Shown here: positions 18,479-27,916 of the stretch, piece after piece
How the letters are laid out: every line of letters begins with the position of its first letter
Position numbering within the stretch: the stretch's first letter is position 1
NCBI GenBank assembly: GCA_019639175.1
Contig: JAHBSK010000013.1
Span: forward strand, 1 to 41,625
Direction: 5' to 3'
Origin: Acidobacteriota bacterium
GTDB taxonomy: Bacteria > Acidobacteriota > Blastocatellia > Pyrinomonadales > Pyrinomonadaceae
Length of the DNA: 41,625 nt
Position numbers and translations under genes: made by a program
The notes under the pieces: model-generated
What the model saw: the letters and a program-made list of their open reading frames with translations, nothing else
What the model was told of the DNA's origin: nothing
Databases searched by the model: none

Positions 18479-18832
18479 CTATTTCCCAATATAGGAACTG
18501 ATTACTTCACCGTTTTTCTTATCGACCAGGACGACAGCTTGCCCGCCTGTCCATTCTTTGAACTCAGGTTTCAGCGAAAACTGTATCACCCACCTTTCCG
18601 GTTCTTCTGTAGCGGTACTGTCAAGCATTTTAAGATCAACTTCAGGAGCTATTCTCGCTTTTGCGATCATTGTAGCTACATCTCCCGATATTTTACCCCC
18701 ACCGACGATTTCTGTATTTCCGTTTGTGATACAGGGATCTTCATTATTGGGGGCAGAGCATGAGGCCGCCACAATGTTCATGGTTATAACAGCAATCAAC
18801 AAAAATCTCCAACAATTCGATCTAAAACTCAT
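18479..18832 (-). CDS. Lipoprotein, candidate immunity protein for the large RHS
   Basis: 117 residues. A signal peptide with a lipobox-like VAASC puts the lipidated Cys at residue 25. The mature ~92 residues hold WVIQFSLKPEFKEWTGGQAV followed by VLVDKKNGEVISSYIG. This W-V...GG...V-D-K-x-G pattern is reminiscent of small PepSY/NTF2-like immunity proteins, but the match is only by eye. The gene starts 23 bases after the stop of the 6-kb RHS gene and in the same direction, the standard place for an immunity gene. A lipoprotein location suggests the toxin acts in the envelope. Confidence 0.7.
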   Translation of the reverse strand: MSFRSNCWRFLLIAVITMNIVAASCSAPNNEDPCITNGNTEIVGGGKISGDVATMIAKARIAPEVDLKMLDSTATEEPERWVIQFSLKPEFKEWTGGQAVVLVDKKNGEVISSYIGK

Positions 18833-18855
18833 ATATGTATTCCATTGGTGATTGG

Positions 18856-21800
18856 CTATTTACAACCTACATTGTCTATTCGGGCCGGTCCTACACCGCG
18901 CCTCCAAATAAAAGCTTTTGTTCCCTTTCCAAACTCTACCGCCTCATATACCACTATGCTAGGCATCTGTTCATTTACAGCATTAATATAGTCTCCTTCA
19001 CTTGGTCCGGTGGAAATTGAAGGGAAATGAGGACTAGTTGTATATCCTTCCGGAAGATTTACTTTTCTTCCAGCTCCTTCTTCACGATTTGCATTGTCTT
19101 GGATCACACTCCTATAAGGATGAGTATGAACTTTTGCAATTACACGAGCGTCTCTAATGGAGGGCGGGCCGTTAAGGTTTATAGCTGCCGGTCCTCGCCG
19201 TGCTTCCTCCACAGGCTGAAAGAAAAACTTACCCTTTGATTTACCACTTGTGTACTGATATATCCATCCTCCATTTTCAAGAGGCTTGTCCGTTCGATGA
19301 CCGGACTTATTCTCCAGTAGATCTTTGAGGATTTTTGCCAACTGAGGGTTACTGAGTAATTGGCTCAAACTGGGAGGACATCTCATAAGTTTTCTGGCCG
19401 AAGACAAAAAGTCATAAATAATATATCGACTCAAAGATCCCACGCCAAACGATATCGGATAGGGAAGACTTGGATTCCACGAAGGGGTCAGTAACGGATT
19501 AGGACTTAAACCCAACTGTGTTAATATTTCTGGAGCAATACTTCTAATAGCTACACTAAGACTAAAACCAGATGTAACATAAGACACCACAAAGCGAACT
19601 GCGATCCTTCTGGCAACCCCTGACCTGAATAGACTCATTATTACTCGACCCAGCCATCGAAAGAAGCTTCCAAAGAACAGCCCCAACGGATCGGTGTAGT
19701 TTATAGGGTCATTGCCACAGTAGGTGTACATGTTCAGGGTCTGTGGTGCGGCCAGAGAGGCAGCGGACATGCCGATTGGATCGACCTGAGAAAATCGTCC
19801 CTGTTTGCTGTCGTATGTCCGGTTTATTGCATAGTCCAGTCCGGTCTTTGAACTGCGGTCGTAGCTCGTAAAGCGTTTATTGTTATTGGTTAAAGTTGAC
19901 TCGTTGTTAAGAGCCGTGCCGAACGGAAGTGTGTTCTGCTCATAGCTTGTTCCCAATGCCTGATTGGTCTGGAGCTTTGTCCCTAGCCTGTCAGGATGGT
20001 TGAACTCCACATACTCGCCGCCGCTGCCGTCAGGCGTCACGGTCGCAAGCTGGCTGTCGCCGAGATATGTATAGCTTTTTGTCCATGTCGGATGATCCAG
20101 CGTGTATTCCGTATATTCGGCAAGCGTCGTTCCGCCCGCGGCGGCATATATCGTCCACCGGTTCGTCTGATAGTCAAGAGCCATCGCTCTGGCGTTGGTT
20201 GAACCGTATGAGAACCTCTGCATTGGATTGCCGCTGTCGTCCATTACTATTCGCAAGCGGTTCGCGGCGTCGTATTCGTATTTAAGCCAGTTCCCGTCAG
20301 GGGCCAAAGCCCGTATCTGATTGCCCGCCGCGTCATATTCATATCCCGCCGTCGTTATCCGGTTGTTCGTCGTATCAAATGACAAACTGGTTATGCCGTC
20401 CTGCTCTATCCGCCCTCCGCCGGCATCACTACCCGTGGAGGAGACATTTGTTCTGTTCCCGTACCGGTCATATGTGTAGGTCTGCGTCCAGTCAGCCCAA
20501 CCGCCGCCTGCTCCGGCCGCGATCCCGCCCTTTGCCTTTGTCAGCCTTCCCAATGCGTCAAACTCATACTCGCGGTTCTTTGCATTATTCAAATTGTCAA
20601 TGATCTTTGTCAGGTGGCCTGTCTTTCCGTTTAGACTGCCGATACTGCCCAAACGGTTGTATTCGTAAGAAAGATCAAGCAAGGTCGTCGTCCCGTTCTT
20701 TGTGGCCGTCTGGTTTGTCAGCAAGCCCGTCTGCGGGTCGAATGTGTATTCCTCAGTTACCTGATTGGTTCCAGCCGCTCCTATCTTGATCTCGGTTGTC
20801 TGACCGGATGCGTTGAAGACCATGTCAGAGGCCTGTATCGCCCCGCCGTATGTCATTTGTGTCAAACGGCTCGCTGTGTCATAGCTGTGTGCAACGATCT
20901 TTCTCGGATTTCCAGTCAAACCGTATTGTTCCGGGTAGTGAACCTCAGTCACGCGGTCGAGAGTGTCGTACAGATAGTTTATTGTCATCGGATAACCTGT
21001 CCGGTAGTCCAATGTCTGTTTATACTCGCTGACCCGTGCCTCGCCGTCGTATGAGAAATCTTCCGTCAGCATCCCGGCAGTGCGGATCTTCTTTATCCGG
21101 GTCTGGTCGCCGGTGGTCATATACTCATACGTCACGCCGGGAGCCTGATACACTGTCAGCCCTGATTGAAGCGGGCCTGAAATGTCATAGCTTCTTGACT
21201 GTATCCGGTTCAGCGGGTCAAGGCCACCGCCGGAAAGTTCGTATGAGAGATCTGTCCTCACGCCGCGAGGATCGGTCTTCTGGATCAGGTTTGAGCGGTC
21301 GTCATATACAAACGCCTCGCCCCATTTGGCATTCGCGTGCCCGATCCCGACGAACACTCCGCTGTCATTCAGCGTGGCCGTATGCTCCGCCAGTTTTTGC
21401 CTTGTCAAACGTCCCAGTGAATCGTATTTGAATTTTCTGGTCTGCGCCCCCTGCTCAGTTTCTATCAGCCGTCCCAACGGGTCATACAAATACGTCGTTG
21501 CAAGGCTGCCTGTCGCATCGACCGAACCGTTGCCGGTCGGATTTGGCTCAACCAGCTCGACCAGACTTCCAAGCGCGTCATACCTCGCCCAACGCTCACG
21601 GCCCCATGCATCCATTACTCTCATCACGCTGCCTGGAAGGTTCGAGGCTGAATCCGGCCGTGTGGTCTCGTTATAGAATGCCTTTGTTTCGCTCCCGTCA
21701 GGTTCAACTACTTTTGTTACGCGGCCCTGAATATCGTAAAACTTCTCTGACCAATATATCGTGTCTCCCGAACGATACGGATTGGACTGTTTCCAGACCT

Positions 21801-24800
21801 GCCCGAGTTCGTTGTATTTCACCTCGGTTATGTCGGTGACGCTGCCCGGCCCTATTTCGTCCTGACGCACGACCTGTCCGATCCCGTTCAAGTATTTTTT
21901 TGATTTTCCAGCAGTCACCGGCCCGCCGATCGGCACCTCAAATACCTCTTCAACGATCGTCATTGCCGATTCGTCATAAGTGATAGTCGTATATGCTCCG
22001 GTCGATCCTGTCGTCTGAGTGGGACGCAGGGTTTCCGCGTCATAGGTGGTCGTACTCGTAAGGCCGTTTGGGTCGGTCGATTCCTTGATAAGTCCCGTAT
22101 AATAATCGTAAACGGCAGTAGAGGTGTTTTTCAAAGGCGAACTCGGATTGGAGGATCCGCGAACGAACGTCGTCGGATAAGCATACTGGGTCGCAACCGT
22201 ATAGTCATAGGTCGTCAGTTCACAGCAGGATGCCGATTCCGCCACCAAATTGCCGGTCACATCATACTCCTTCGTATGGGAAATGGCTCCTGAAGGTGTC
22301 GGAAGCGAGGCGTCAGCATATACGGTGGTTTTTGTAAGATTGCCTCTAAAGACGGTATTAGGGTCATAAACGCTGACATCATCGTACACCCAATCCGTAC
22401 ACATACATAGCGCATAGTAGCCGCCCGATGACCAAGTCCAGACTTCTTGCCCTTCATAGTCGCAGGATGGACTAGACACTGCAGGATCCCACATCAAACA
22501 GTACGATGGAACTTGTTGAGTCTCCGTCGTAAATGGATCGTACGTGCTGTAATGCTTTATCACATCCGGTGTCGCTTTCAGATTATGATTCGACGTACCG
22601 TTGACCACTGCATTGTTGTCGTATTCAAAATCGGTTTTGGAAAGACGGTTTCCCGCTCCGTCATATACCTCACTGCTTTTGACTAGGTTGAAAATATGCC
22701 GGCTTGTATAAGCTGTGTTGTTCTCGTATGTACTGCGGGATTCCCTTAATAGAGTTGTTCCATCGTAGTCGTATTGCTTTTGCGACGTGACCTGATTGTA
22801 ATTGCTGCCATAAGTAAATGTGGTCTTCAGGGTTTGCAGGTTTTCGTCCGTGACAAGTGTCTGCGTCGGACGAGGCGAATCGTAAGCACCCTGCGCCCAG
22901 GTTACGACCGACTTGCTTAGCTGATTATTTGAACTATCCAGTGTCTCGTCCTGGTAGATCAGTCCATCGTTCCACTGCCCGGGCTGTTTGTACATATACT
23001 GCTTGCTCTTCAGGCCGTTCGGTTGAGTTACAGTGATCGTTCTGGGAGAGGAGTTCATGCTGACACTATAGCCGGTAACTGCCGGCCCCGTGTCCATTCC
23101 TGCCCAGCTTTCAGTCAGAGTTGTATAGGTTGGGGCATCGGTCAAAGAAGAGTCCGGCGTCAGGGTATAATTGTAAACCGCCTGCTTCGACATGGTCCCG
23201 GCCGTAACTGTTCCCTGATTGCCCGCCGTACCGGTCCAGCTCATCCCTCTTTGCTCGATGACCTTTGCGATCATGCCGTACGAGGAATAAGAGTCGGTCT
23301 CATTGAACCAATAACCCGTACTCGTTCCGGGATAATAGATCGCGTCAATAACGTATGGAGACCAGTTGTTCGTATCAGTTGTAATGCCCGAAGCCCAACC
23401 CGGATTCAGGCTAAGCTGCTTATAATGAATGCGAACCGCCGTTCTGGTTCCTGCATTATTCAACTTCGGCACATCAACCGAGATCAGGCGATCGAGTGAA
23501 TCATAATTGAAGGTTACAACCCGGCCAAGGGTATCTGTGATGGTTTGGATGGATGGACCTTTTCCGTTCCTATAGGTTATGCTAATGAAATTCCCGTTCG
23601 CATCGCTGATATTAGTTGGAAATGCCTGCTTCCCATTTGCGGATGGTGAATAATAAGAGATCTTTGTTCCATTTGGAAGTCGCGCTGTTCCATACATTGA
23701 AGTAACGCCGCTGTAGGTGGTCACAGCGCAATGGTAATCGATAAAAGTGCCATCAACCGAATGTCCGGTAAAATTCGTAGAACTGTAGCTGCCGCTGGAG
23801 TAATTTGAGATCGTACCGGTATAACCGTGCTGAGTACCATCAGCGTCGATCATCATACAGCCGCCACTGGTTCCCATGAACATCATCTTCCCAAAACCAA
23901 GATTCCATCCCGGCGCGGGGAATCCGCGTTCCGCGTCAAAGATCATCTGATTTCCAGACTTGCTCCAGACACGTGAATTATAATTAAGAGATAGGGCTAG
24001 GTCGATACCTCGACCTGGCAAAGCGACCACCGGTGCAGAAAGTTGAAAATTACCATTGCCGGCTCCAAGTTCCGGTGAGGTTCCAGGCGGATTGCCGGTT
24101 TGATTCTCAGGATCGTCCGCCAACCACCAGTTGCCATTGTCCCACCCATCTTCGTCGGGCGGACGCATCATTACAGACCGACTTGCAGAAGTAGAGGAAT
24201 CCGCACTGCCCGCATTTGGCCCTCTGAGACTTTCTGATACGTGAGTTTCAAAACCAGCGTCATCAGATTTACCAAGTCCCACATCCCTACCCGGATCACC
24301 ATAGTCGGCCCTCGATGAGATCAAACTTGATGAAAAAAGACCTTCACGCCTCAGGCGATCCACATATTCAGAGTGTCCCCTTTCAATGGCTCTCTGGATC
24401 CCCCTCATAGTCATCAGCGGCCTATTCTCTTCCACCGTCACATCAGCCTCGGCCTGAAAACCGTCAACCTTTGCAGTTATCACAAATCTCCCAACTTGCA
24501 TAGGTTGAAAGTCCCCGTGTAGTAAAGGACGTTCCACACCGTCTCTGCCGGTGTCCCTTATGGTCCAATTGAAGTTCACGCCGCTGACCGGAATCCCATC
24601 CGTCGAATATGCTATTGCCGAAAAATTGACCGGTTCTCCTTGCCGAATTGTTAAGTCATCACCAGGTAGAATTTCGATGCGTTGGATCTGGCTGCTCTGC
24701 TTGTTATTTAAAAATTGAGAAAGGCGTTCCGACAAACCAAATATTGCCGCCGTGAACTTATTTGGAAAATTACGCGAAAGGTATTCATACCTAATATCTT

Positions 24801-25041
24801 GCCCGATCTCGCCGACCGAAACCACAATGAACCTGGGGGTTTCCGGCACCGCCAACACCGTCATCGTCAGCAGGCAGATGACCATAAGTCCACTGAAAAC
24901 TCTCATATATAAGGGTTGTTTAAGGCCATTATGTAGTATGGGTTGAGTCATATCAGTCCCAAGTAAAATCTTGACTTGAGATCGAACTTTGGAGCGGAAT
25001 AGACGGCCCGTCAAACGGAGAGAAAAATTGACATTCGGCAT
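18856..25041 (-). CDS. Large secreted RHS/YD-repeat protein with JAMM-like C-terminal tip
   Basis: About 2061 residues. The start at 25041 has AAGGA about ten bases upstream. 24951 gives a more usual signal peptide (QPLYMRVFSGLMVICLLTMT close to the N-terminus), and 25071 is also open. An Ig-like domain follows (RIEILPGDDLTIRQGEPVNF ... EADVTVEE), then a long YD-repeat shell with dozens of YD motifs. The RHS core ends at YCGNDPINYTDPLGL near 19675-19720. The last ~270 residues form the tip. It includes VHTHP (19117-19128) and GPSEGD (18991-19002), matching the HxHP...SxxD zinc ligands of JAMM/DUF4329-type domains common in RHS tips. The gene lies between the T4SS and relaxase operons. Confidence 0.9.
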   Translation of the reverse strand: MPNVNFSLRLTGRLFRSKVRSQVKILLGTDMTQPILHNGLKQPLYMRVFSGLMVICLLTMTVLAVPETPRFIVVSVGEIGQDIRYEYLSRNFPNKFTAAIFGLSERLSQFLNNKQSSQIQRIEILPGDDLTIRQGEPVNFSAIAYSTDGIPVSGVNFNWTIRDTGRDGVERPLLHGDFQPMQVGRFVITAKVDGFQAEADVTVEENRPLMTMRGIQRAIERGHSEYVDRLRREGLFSSSLISSRADYGDPGRDVGLGKSDDAGFETHVSESLRGPNAGSADSSTSASRSVMMRPPDEDGWDNGNWWLADDPENQTGNPPGTSPELGAGNGNFQLSAPVVALPGRGIDLALSLNYNSRVWSKSGNQMIFDAERGFPAPGWNLGFGKMMFMGTSGGCMMIDADGTQHGYTGTISNYSSGSYSSTNFTGHSVDGTFIDYHCAVTTYSGVTSMYGTARLPNGTKISYYSPSANGKQAFPTNISDANGNFISITYRNGKGPSIQTITDTLGRVVTFNYDSLDRLISVDVPKLNNAGTRTAVRIHYKQLSLNPGWASGITTDTNNWSPYVIDAIYYPGTSTGYWFNETDSYSSYGMIAKVIEQRGMSWTGTAGNQGTVTAGTMSKQAVYNYTLTPDSSLTDAPTYTTLTESWAGMDTGPAVTGYSVSMNSSPRTITVTQPNGLKSKQYMYKQPGQWNDGLIYQDETLDSSNNQLSKSVVTWAQGAYDSPRPTQTLVTDENLQTLKTTFTYGSNYNQVTSQKQYDYDGTTLLRESRSTYENNTAYTSRHIFNLVKSSEVYDGAGNRLSKTDFEYDNNAVVNGTSNHNLKATPDVIKHYSTYDPFTTETQQVPSYCLMWDPAVSSPSCDYEGQEVWTWSSGGYYALCMCTDWVYDDVSVYDPNTVFRGNLTKTTVYADASLPTPSGAISHTKEYDVTGNLVAESASCCELTTYDYTVATQYAYPTTFVRGSSNPSSPLKNTSTAVYDYYTGLIKESTDPNGLTSTTTYDAETLRPTQTTGSTGAYTTITYDESAMTIVEEVFEVPIGGPVTAGKSKKYLNGIGQVVRQDEIGPGSVTDITEVKYNELGQVWKQSNPYRSGDTIYWSEKFYDIQGRVTKVVEPDGSETKAFYNETTRPDSASNLPGSVMRVMDAWGRERWARYDALGSLVELVEPNPTGNGSVDATGSLATTYLYDPLGRLIETEQGAQTRKFKYDSLGRLTRQKLAEHTATLNDSGVFVGIGHANAKWGEAFVYDDRSNLIQKTDPRGVRTDLSYELSGGGLDPLNRIQSRSYDISGPLQSGLTVYQAPGVTYEYMTTGDQTRIKKIRTAGMLTEDFSYDGEARVSEYKQTLDYRTGYPMTINYLYDTLDRVTEVHYPEQYGLTGNPRKIVAHSYDTASRLTQMTYGGAIQASDMVFNASGQTTEIKIGAAGTNQVTEEYTFDPQTGLLTNQTATKNGTTTLLDLSYEYNRLGSIGSLNGKTGHLTKIIDNLNNAKNREYEFDALGRLTKAKGGIAAGAGGGWADWTQTYTYDRYGNRTNVSSTGSDAGGGRIEQDGITSLSFDTTNNRITTAGYEYDAAGNQIRALAPDGNWLKYEYDAANRLRIVMDDSGNPMQRFSYGSTNARAMALDYQTNRWTIYAAAGGTTLAEYTEYTLDHPTWTKSYTYLGDSQLATVTPDGSGGEYVEFNHPDRLGTKLQTNQALGTSYEQNTLPFGTALNNESTLTNNNKRFTSYDRSSKTGLDYAINRTYDSKQGRFSQVDPIGMSAASLAAPQTLNMYTYCGNDPINYTDPLGLFFGSFFRWLGRVIMSLFRSGVARRIAVRFVVSYVTSGFSLSVAIRSIAPEILTQLGLSPNPLLTPSWNPSLPYPISFGVGSLSRYIIYDFLSSARKLMRCPPSLSQLLSNPQLAKILKDLLENKSGHRTDKPLENGGWIYQYTSGKSKGKFFFQPVEEARRGPAAINLNGPPSIRDARVIAKVHTHPYRSVIQDNANREEGAGRKVNLPEGYTTSPHFPSISTGPSEGDYINAVNEQMPSIVVYEAVEFGKGTKAFIWRRGVGPARIDNVGCK
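20450..20638 (-). repeat. Internal RHS segment duplicated at 18290-18470
   Basis: This segment of the large RHS gene shares long identical stretches with 18290-18470, for example the bases coding for the IIDNLNNAKN peptide. Scattered differences show that the copies have diverged. Same orientation, about 2.1 kb apart. Confidence 0.75.
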
Positions 25042-25116
25042 ATGCGACATTTCCTTGATGATCCCAGACATGGAAGATCAGTAAGATATTTTTGTTGACC
25101 GCAAGTGAACGGCACG

Positions 25117-25145
25117 AAAATACTCTGAAAGTGAACAAATGTCAA
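25117..25145 (-). promoter_or_regulatory. Sigma70-like promoter of the large RHS gene
   Basis: On the minus strand TTGACA (25145-25140) is followed, after exactly 17 bases, by TATTTT (25122-25117). That is a perfect -35 box and a 4/6 match to the -10 box. A transcript would start near 25110, 70-160 bases before the candidate start codons. The -35 box overlaps a 7-bp inverted repeat, ACAAATG (25135-25141) and CATTTGT (25161-25167), which could be an operator. Confidence 0.6.
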
Positions 25146-25562
25146 GCAAAAACTTCCACGCATTTGTCAGGAAGTATTGTGTTGCTGACTTCTCGCTCTT
25201 ATTACACTAATAAATGGTTTAAATCAGAGGCTGCATGTCGTGGAAATACGTAGAGCGTTTAAAGATCGAAAGATCGCATGTATGGTAAACAGGATGTTCC
25301 GCATCCTCACTTTACAAACGGCTGCGCAGGCAGAAAGTCTGCATAGTAAGTGGTTCTCTAAACGTGACTAGGCCGTACATTGACAACAGAACCGCTCTAG
25401 ATCCCATGCTTTTGAATCGATTGTGTATCAAACTGCTAAATTGAACCCGCCGATTCTGTCCGAGTTGGATTATATTACTCACATTTTTGAATCGTCACAT
25501 TAATATTGTTCCATAAATACTTGTAAACCGGATTCTCCGAATCACAACACCTCTTCGAGAGT
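25146..25562. other. Non-coding gap between RHS promoter and relaxase operon end
   Basis: No gene is supported here. Visible structures are ACTTCC/GGAAGT (25152-25175), the hairpin AGGATG-TTCCG-CATCCT (25291-25307) and GATTC-TCC-GAATC close to 25540. None is followed by a T-run. The base composition is more AT-rich than the operons on either side. Confidence 0.5.
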
Positions 25563-27881
25563 TCATCGGGTTAGACTAATATTCTCACACAATTTAGAAC
25601 CGTGATTCATCGAAATATATGACGCGGCTTTCTCTATCCCGTCTGAAAGTTCTCGGCTCAGCGCTGTCACTGTCGCCCGATCCGCTTTGCCTGTAAATCC
25701 GATCCTTGCGAGGCTCGTGTCGAGTATTAACGCTGTGCGTTCCGCGAGTTCCTGATGATCCAGTTTGGTACCGGTTCTTACAAGCTTAAGGATCTCCGAT
25801 TTTAACTCCTCGCGAAATTCGCTGAAGCTCTTAATGTCGGGTTTCTGTACCGGATCCTGAACCGCTTTTTCACGGCGAAGGTCGTGGTCGAAAAGCTTTG
25901 ACTCCAGTCCTTCCTTCTGAAGCACCGCTCGCTGGTAAACGAAATCCCGCTCGGCCGCAGGAAGTTTTCGATAAAGGTCGCTGTGGTCAAACGTGTTCTT
26001 GTAGCGGAGCTCCTCATTCGGCGTCTTCAGGCTTTGAAGAAAATGTTTCGTGGCAGACAGCGAATCCTTCAAATGCCTTCTACGTAATCGGGATTCAAGG
26101 CTGTCGATCAACTGGGCGGCCTCAACGCTTGGCGATATCTCACCGCGCATCAAGGAATCCGTCTTTGTCCTGGCGTCGTCTCCGACACTCATATAGGAAA
26201 GCTTCGCGGCCGTCATCTCCGACGTGTAGTGACGCGGAGAGCTTTCAGTAAAAAGGAACCGCATCTCTTTGGACGTCAGAGGGGGCGATGTTTTCGCTTT
26301 CTCTGCGTCGGGGAGTTCTTTCCATTGAAAGCCGATCTTGGCGTTTTCTAGGCGAATCCGTGATGCGGCGTCGATCACCTCCTCCCGTGTCGTTGCTTGT
26401 TCGAGTATTCCCGCGTACTCGCGGTAACGGGCGTTGAAATGCCGCAGCCTGGACTCGGGTTGTTTTAGCTGATGCTCAATATAGGCGGAGGCAAATCTGA
26501 GATCGTCGATCGCGGCCTGCTTCTCTGCCGGGCCGTCCTTTGTTGCGTGATACACATTGTTCTGAAATATCTTCAGTATCGAATCGACCGGCATTCCGGT
26601 CTCAAGAGCCTCATCGAGAGCCGGCAGACGGACTTCGGTCCATCTGTCGAGTTCCTGCTTTGACATTTCAGAGGCCAGTCGCGAAAGCGTGGTGTCGCTC
26701 AACTCGATCCGCTCGAATTCCTGCAGGCCGAGTCCAACTTCCTGAATATCCTGAGATGTAGCTTCGGGATCGGGAGAAATGGCATCTTCATACACTTTTT
26801 CAAGTGACAATTCGTCGTCCTGTCTGTCATGGGTCTCAGCGGGCGTCCGTTCATTCTCCTCATTAGTTTGAACGAGTTTGTCAGATGGCTCCAATCTGCC
26901 CATTTCCTCCGCGAGTCCGGCGATCTCTTTCAGCGTTCTTTCGACTCTTTCTTCCTTCGATTCGTTTCCGAGCGTCCTTTCCTCTGTTGTCAGAAGCGAA
27001 TTCCGGCCTTCGAGCGCTCCGTAGATCCAGTTGAACACTTTGATCTTCGTGTCACGGTCAGCGGATGAACCGGCGATCCCGGCTCCGTATGCAACGATCT
27101 GTGGTGCTAACTCTTTCGCTCGTGATTCTCCCAACAGCATTGTAAGTCTCTTGACGGCATATTCATTGGTTGCTATGGCAAGAGGCTGCGCTGACGAAAG
27201 ATTCTCCTTTGGCGAGATCAGAACTCCGTCCCGGACAGTCGCTCCTCGCTCATAGAGGTCCCTTATGAACTGCGAATGACCATTCAGATGGGAAGCATGT
27301 TCGCTTCTGTTTCTGCCTTCGGTATCTTCGAGCTTCGCAAGCAGCATTTCCGATCGGCTGACGGAAAGCATCTCGCCTATTGCTCTCTCGGTACGCGGGT
27401 TAGGGGTGATAGTGGTCATATGCTCATTGACGGGCGGTTGTGTTCTATCCGCATTCGCTTCCCTGGCCTTTATTGCATTACCCACTTTCTCAATGGCGAT
27501 CTTTACAACGTCTGCGTGGCACGCTTCACCTGCACGGCAGAAACAAGAGATGTTTATCGTCTGTCCGTCACGAAAGGCTTCGCCGAGTTTGAGCATTCCG
27601 TCACGTAGGCCTCCTTCATTAGCCTTGTAGCTGTTTCGGAGCCTCTCCGAATAGGCGATAAGAGCCGCATCACGTCCCTCGCCTCTTGGTGCGATCTCGC
27701 TCCGCTGGGGCGAAAGTAAGCCAAGTTCCGGCGTGCGAATATTTCCGAGATCGAGTGACCGACTTGGAACATCCCGTATTTCGCCGTTGATGCGGGCAAT
27801 TACCCGGTTGCTAAGGTCTGGATTCATTTCCTCATTCACGTCCCCTATGTCGTGTTCCGTCGCAATGAGGTCTATGAGCAA
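25563..27881 (-). CDS. Large relaxase-operon protein with N-terminal CxC...CH motif
   Basis: 772 residues. The start is a TTG at 27881 with AGGAG/GAGAGG about 8-15 bases upstream; an ATG at 27827 is an alternative. The N-terminal ~130 residues end in ISCFCRAGEACHADVVKIAI, with Cys113, Cys115, Cys121 and His122. This resembles the CxC...CHxD end of the small DUF4326/DUF488-like domains that occur in mobile elements. The remaining ~640 residues are highly charged, helical and without known motifs. The gene follows the relaxase stop by 35 bases, so it is probably co-expressed and may act in DNA processing or as a transferred protein. Function unknown. Confidence 0.75.
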   Translation of the reverse strand: MLIDLIATEHDIGDVNEEMNPDLSNRVIARINGEIRDVPSRSLDLGNIRTPELGLLSPQRSEIAPRGEGRDAALIAYSERLRNSYKANEGGLRDGMLKLGEAFRDGQTINISCFCRAGEACHADVVKIAIEKVGNAIKAREANADRTQPPVNEHMTTITPNPRTERAIGEMLSVSRSEMLLAKLEDTEGRNRSEHASHLNGHSQFIRDLYERGATVRDGVLISPKENLSSAQPLAIATNEYAVKRLTMLLGESRAKELAPQIVAYGAGIAGSSADRDTKIKVFNWIYGALEGRNSLLTTEERTLGNESKEERVERTLKEIAGLAEEMGRLEPSDKLVQTNEENERTPAETHDRQDDELSLEKVYEDAISPDPEATSQDIQEVGLGLQEFERIELSDTTLSRLASEMSKQELDRWTEVRLPALDEALETGMPVDSILKIFQNNVYHATKDGPAEKQAAIDDLRFASAYIEHQLKQPESRLRHFNARYREYAGILEQATTREEVIDAASRIRLENAKIGFQWKELPDAEKAKTSPPLTSKEMRFLFTESSPRHYTSEMTAAKLSYMSVGDDARTKTDSLMRGEISPSVEAAQLIDSLESRLRRRHLKDSLSATKHFLQSLKTPNEELRYKNTFDHSDLYRKLPAAERDFVYQRAVLQKEGLESKLFDHDLRREKAVQDPVQKPDIKSFSEFREELKSEILKLVRTGTKLDHQELAERTALILDTSLARIGFTGKADRATVTALSRELSDGIEKAASYISMNHGSKLCENISLTR

Positions 27882-27916
27882 ACAGCGTGCCTCTCCTGCT
27901 TGCGAGCAAATGCCGC

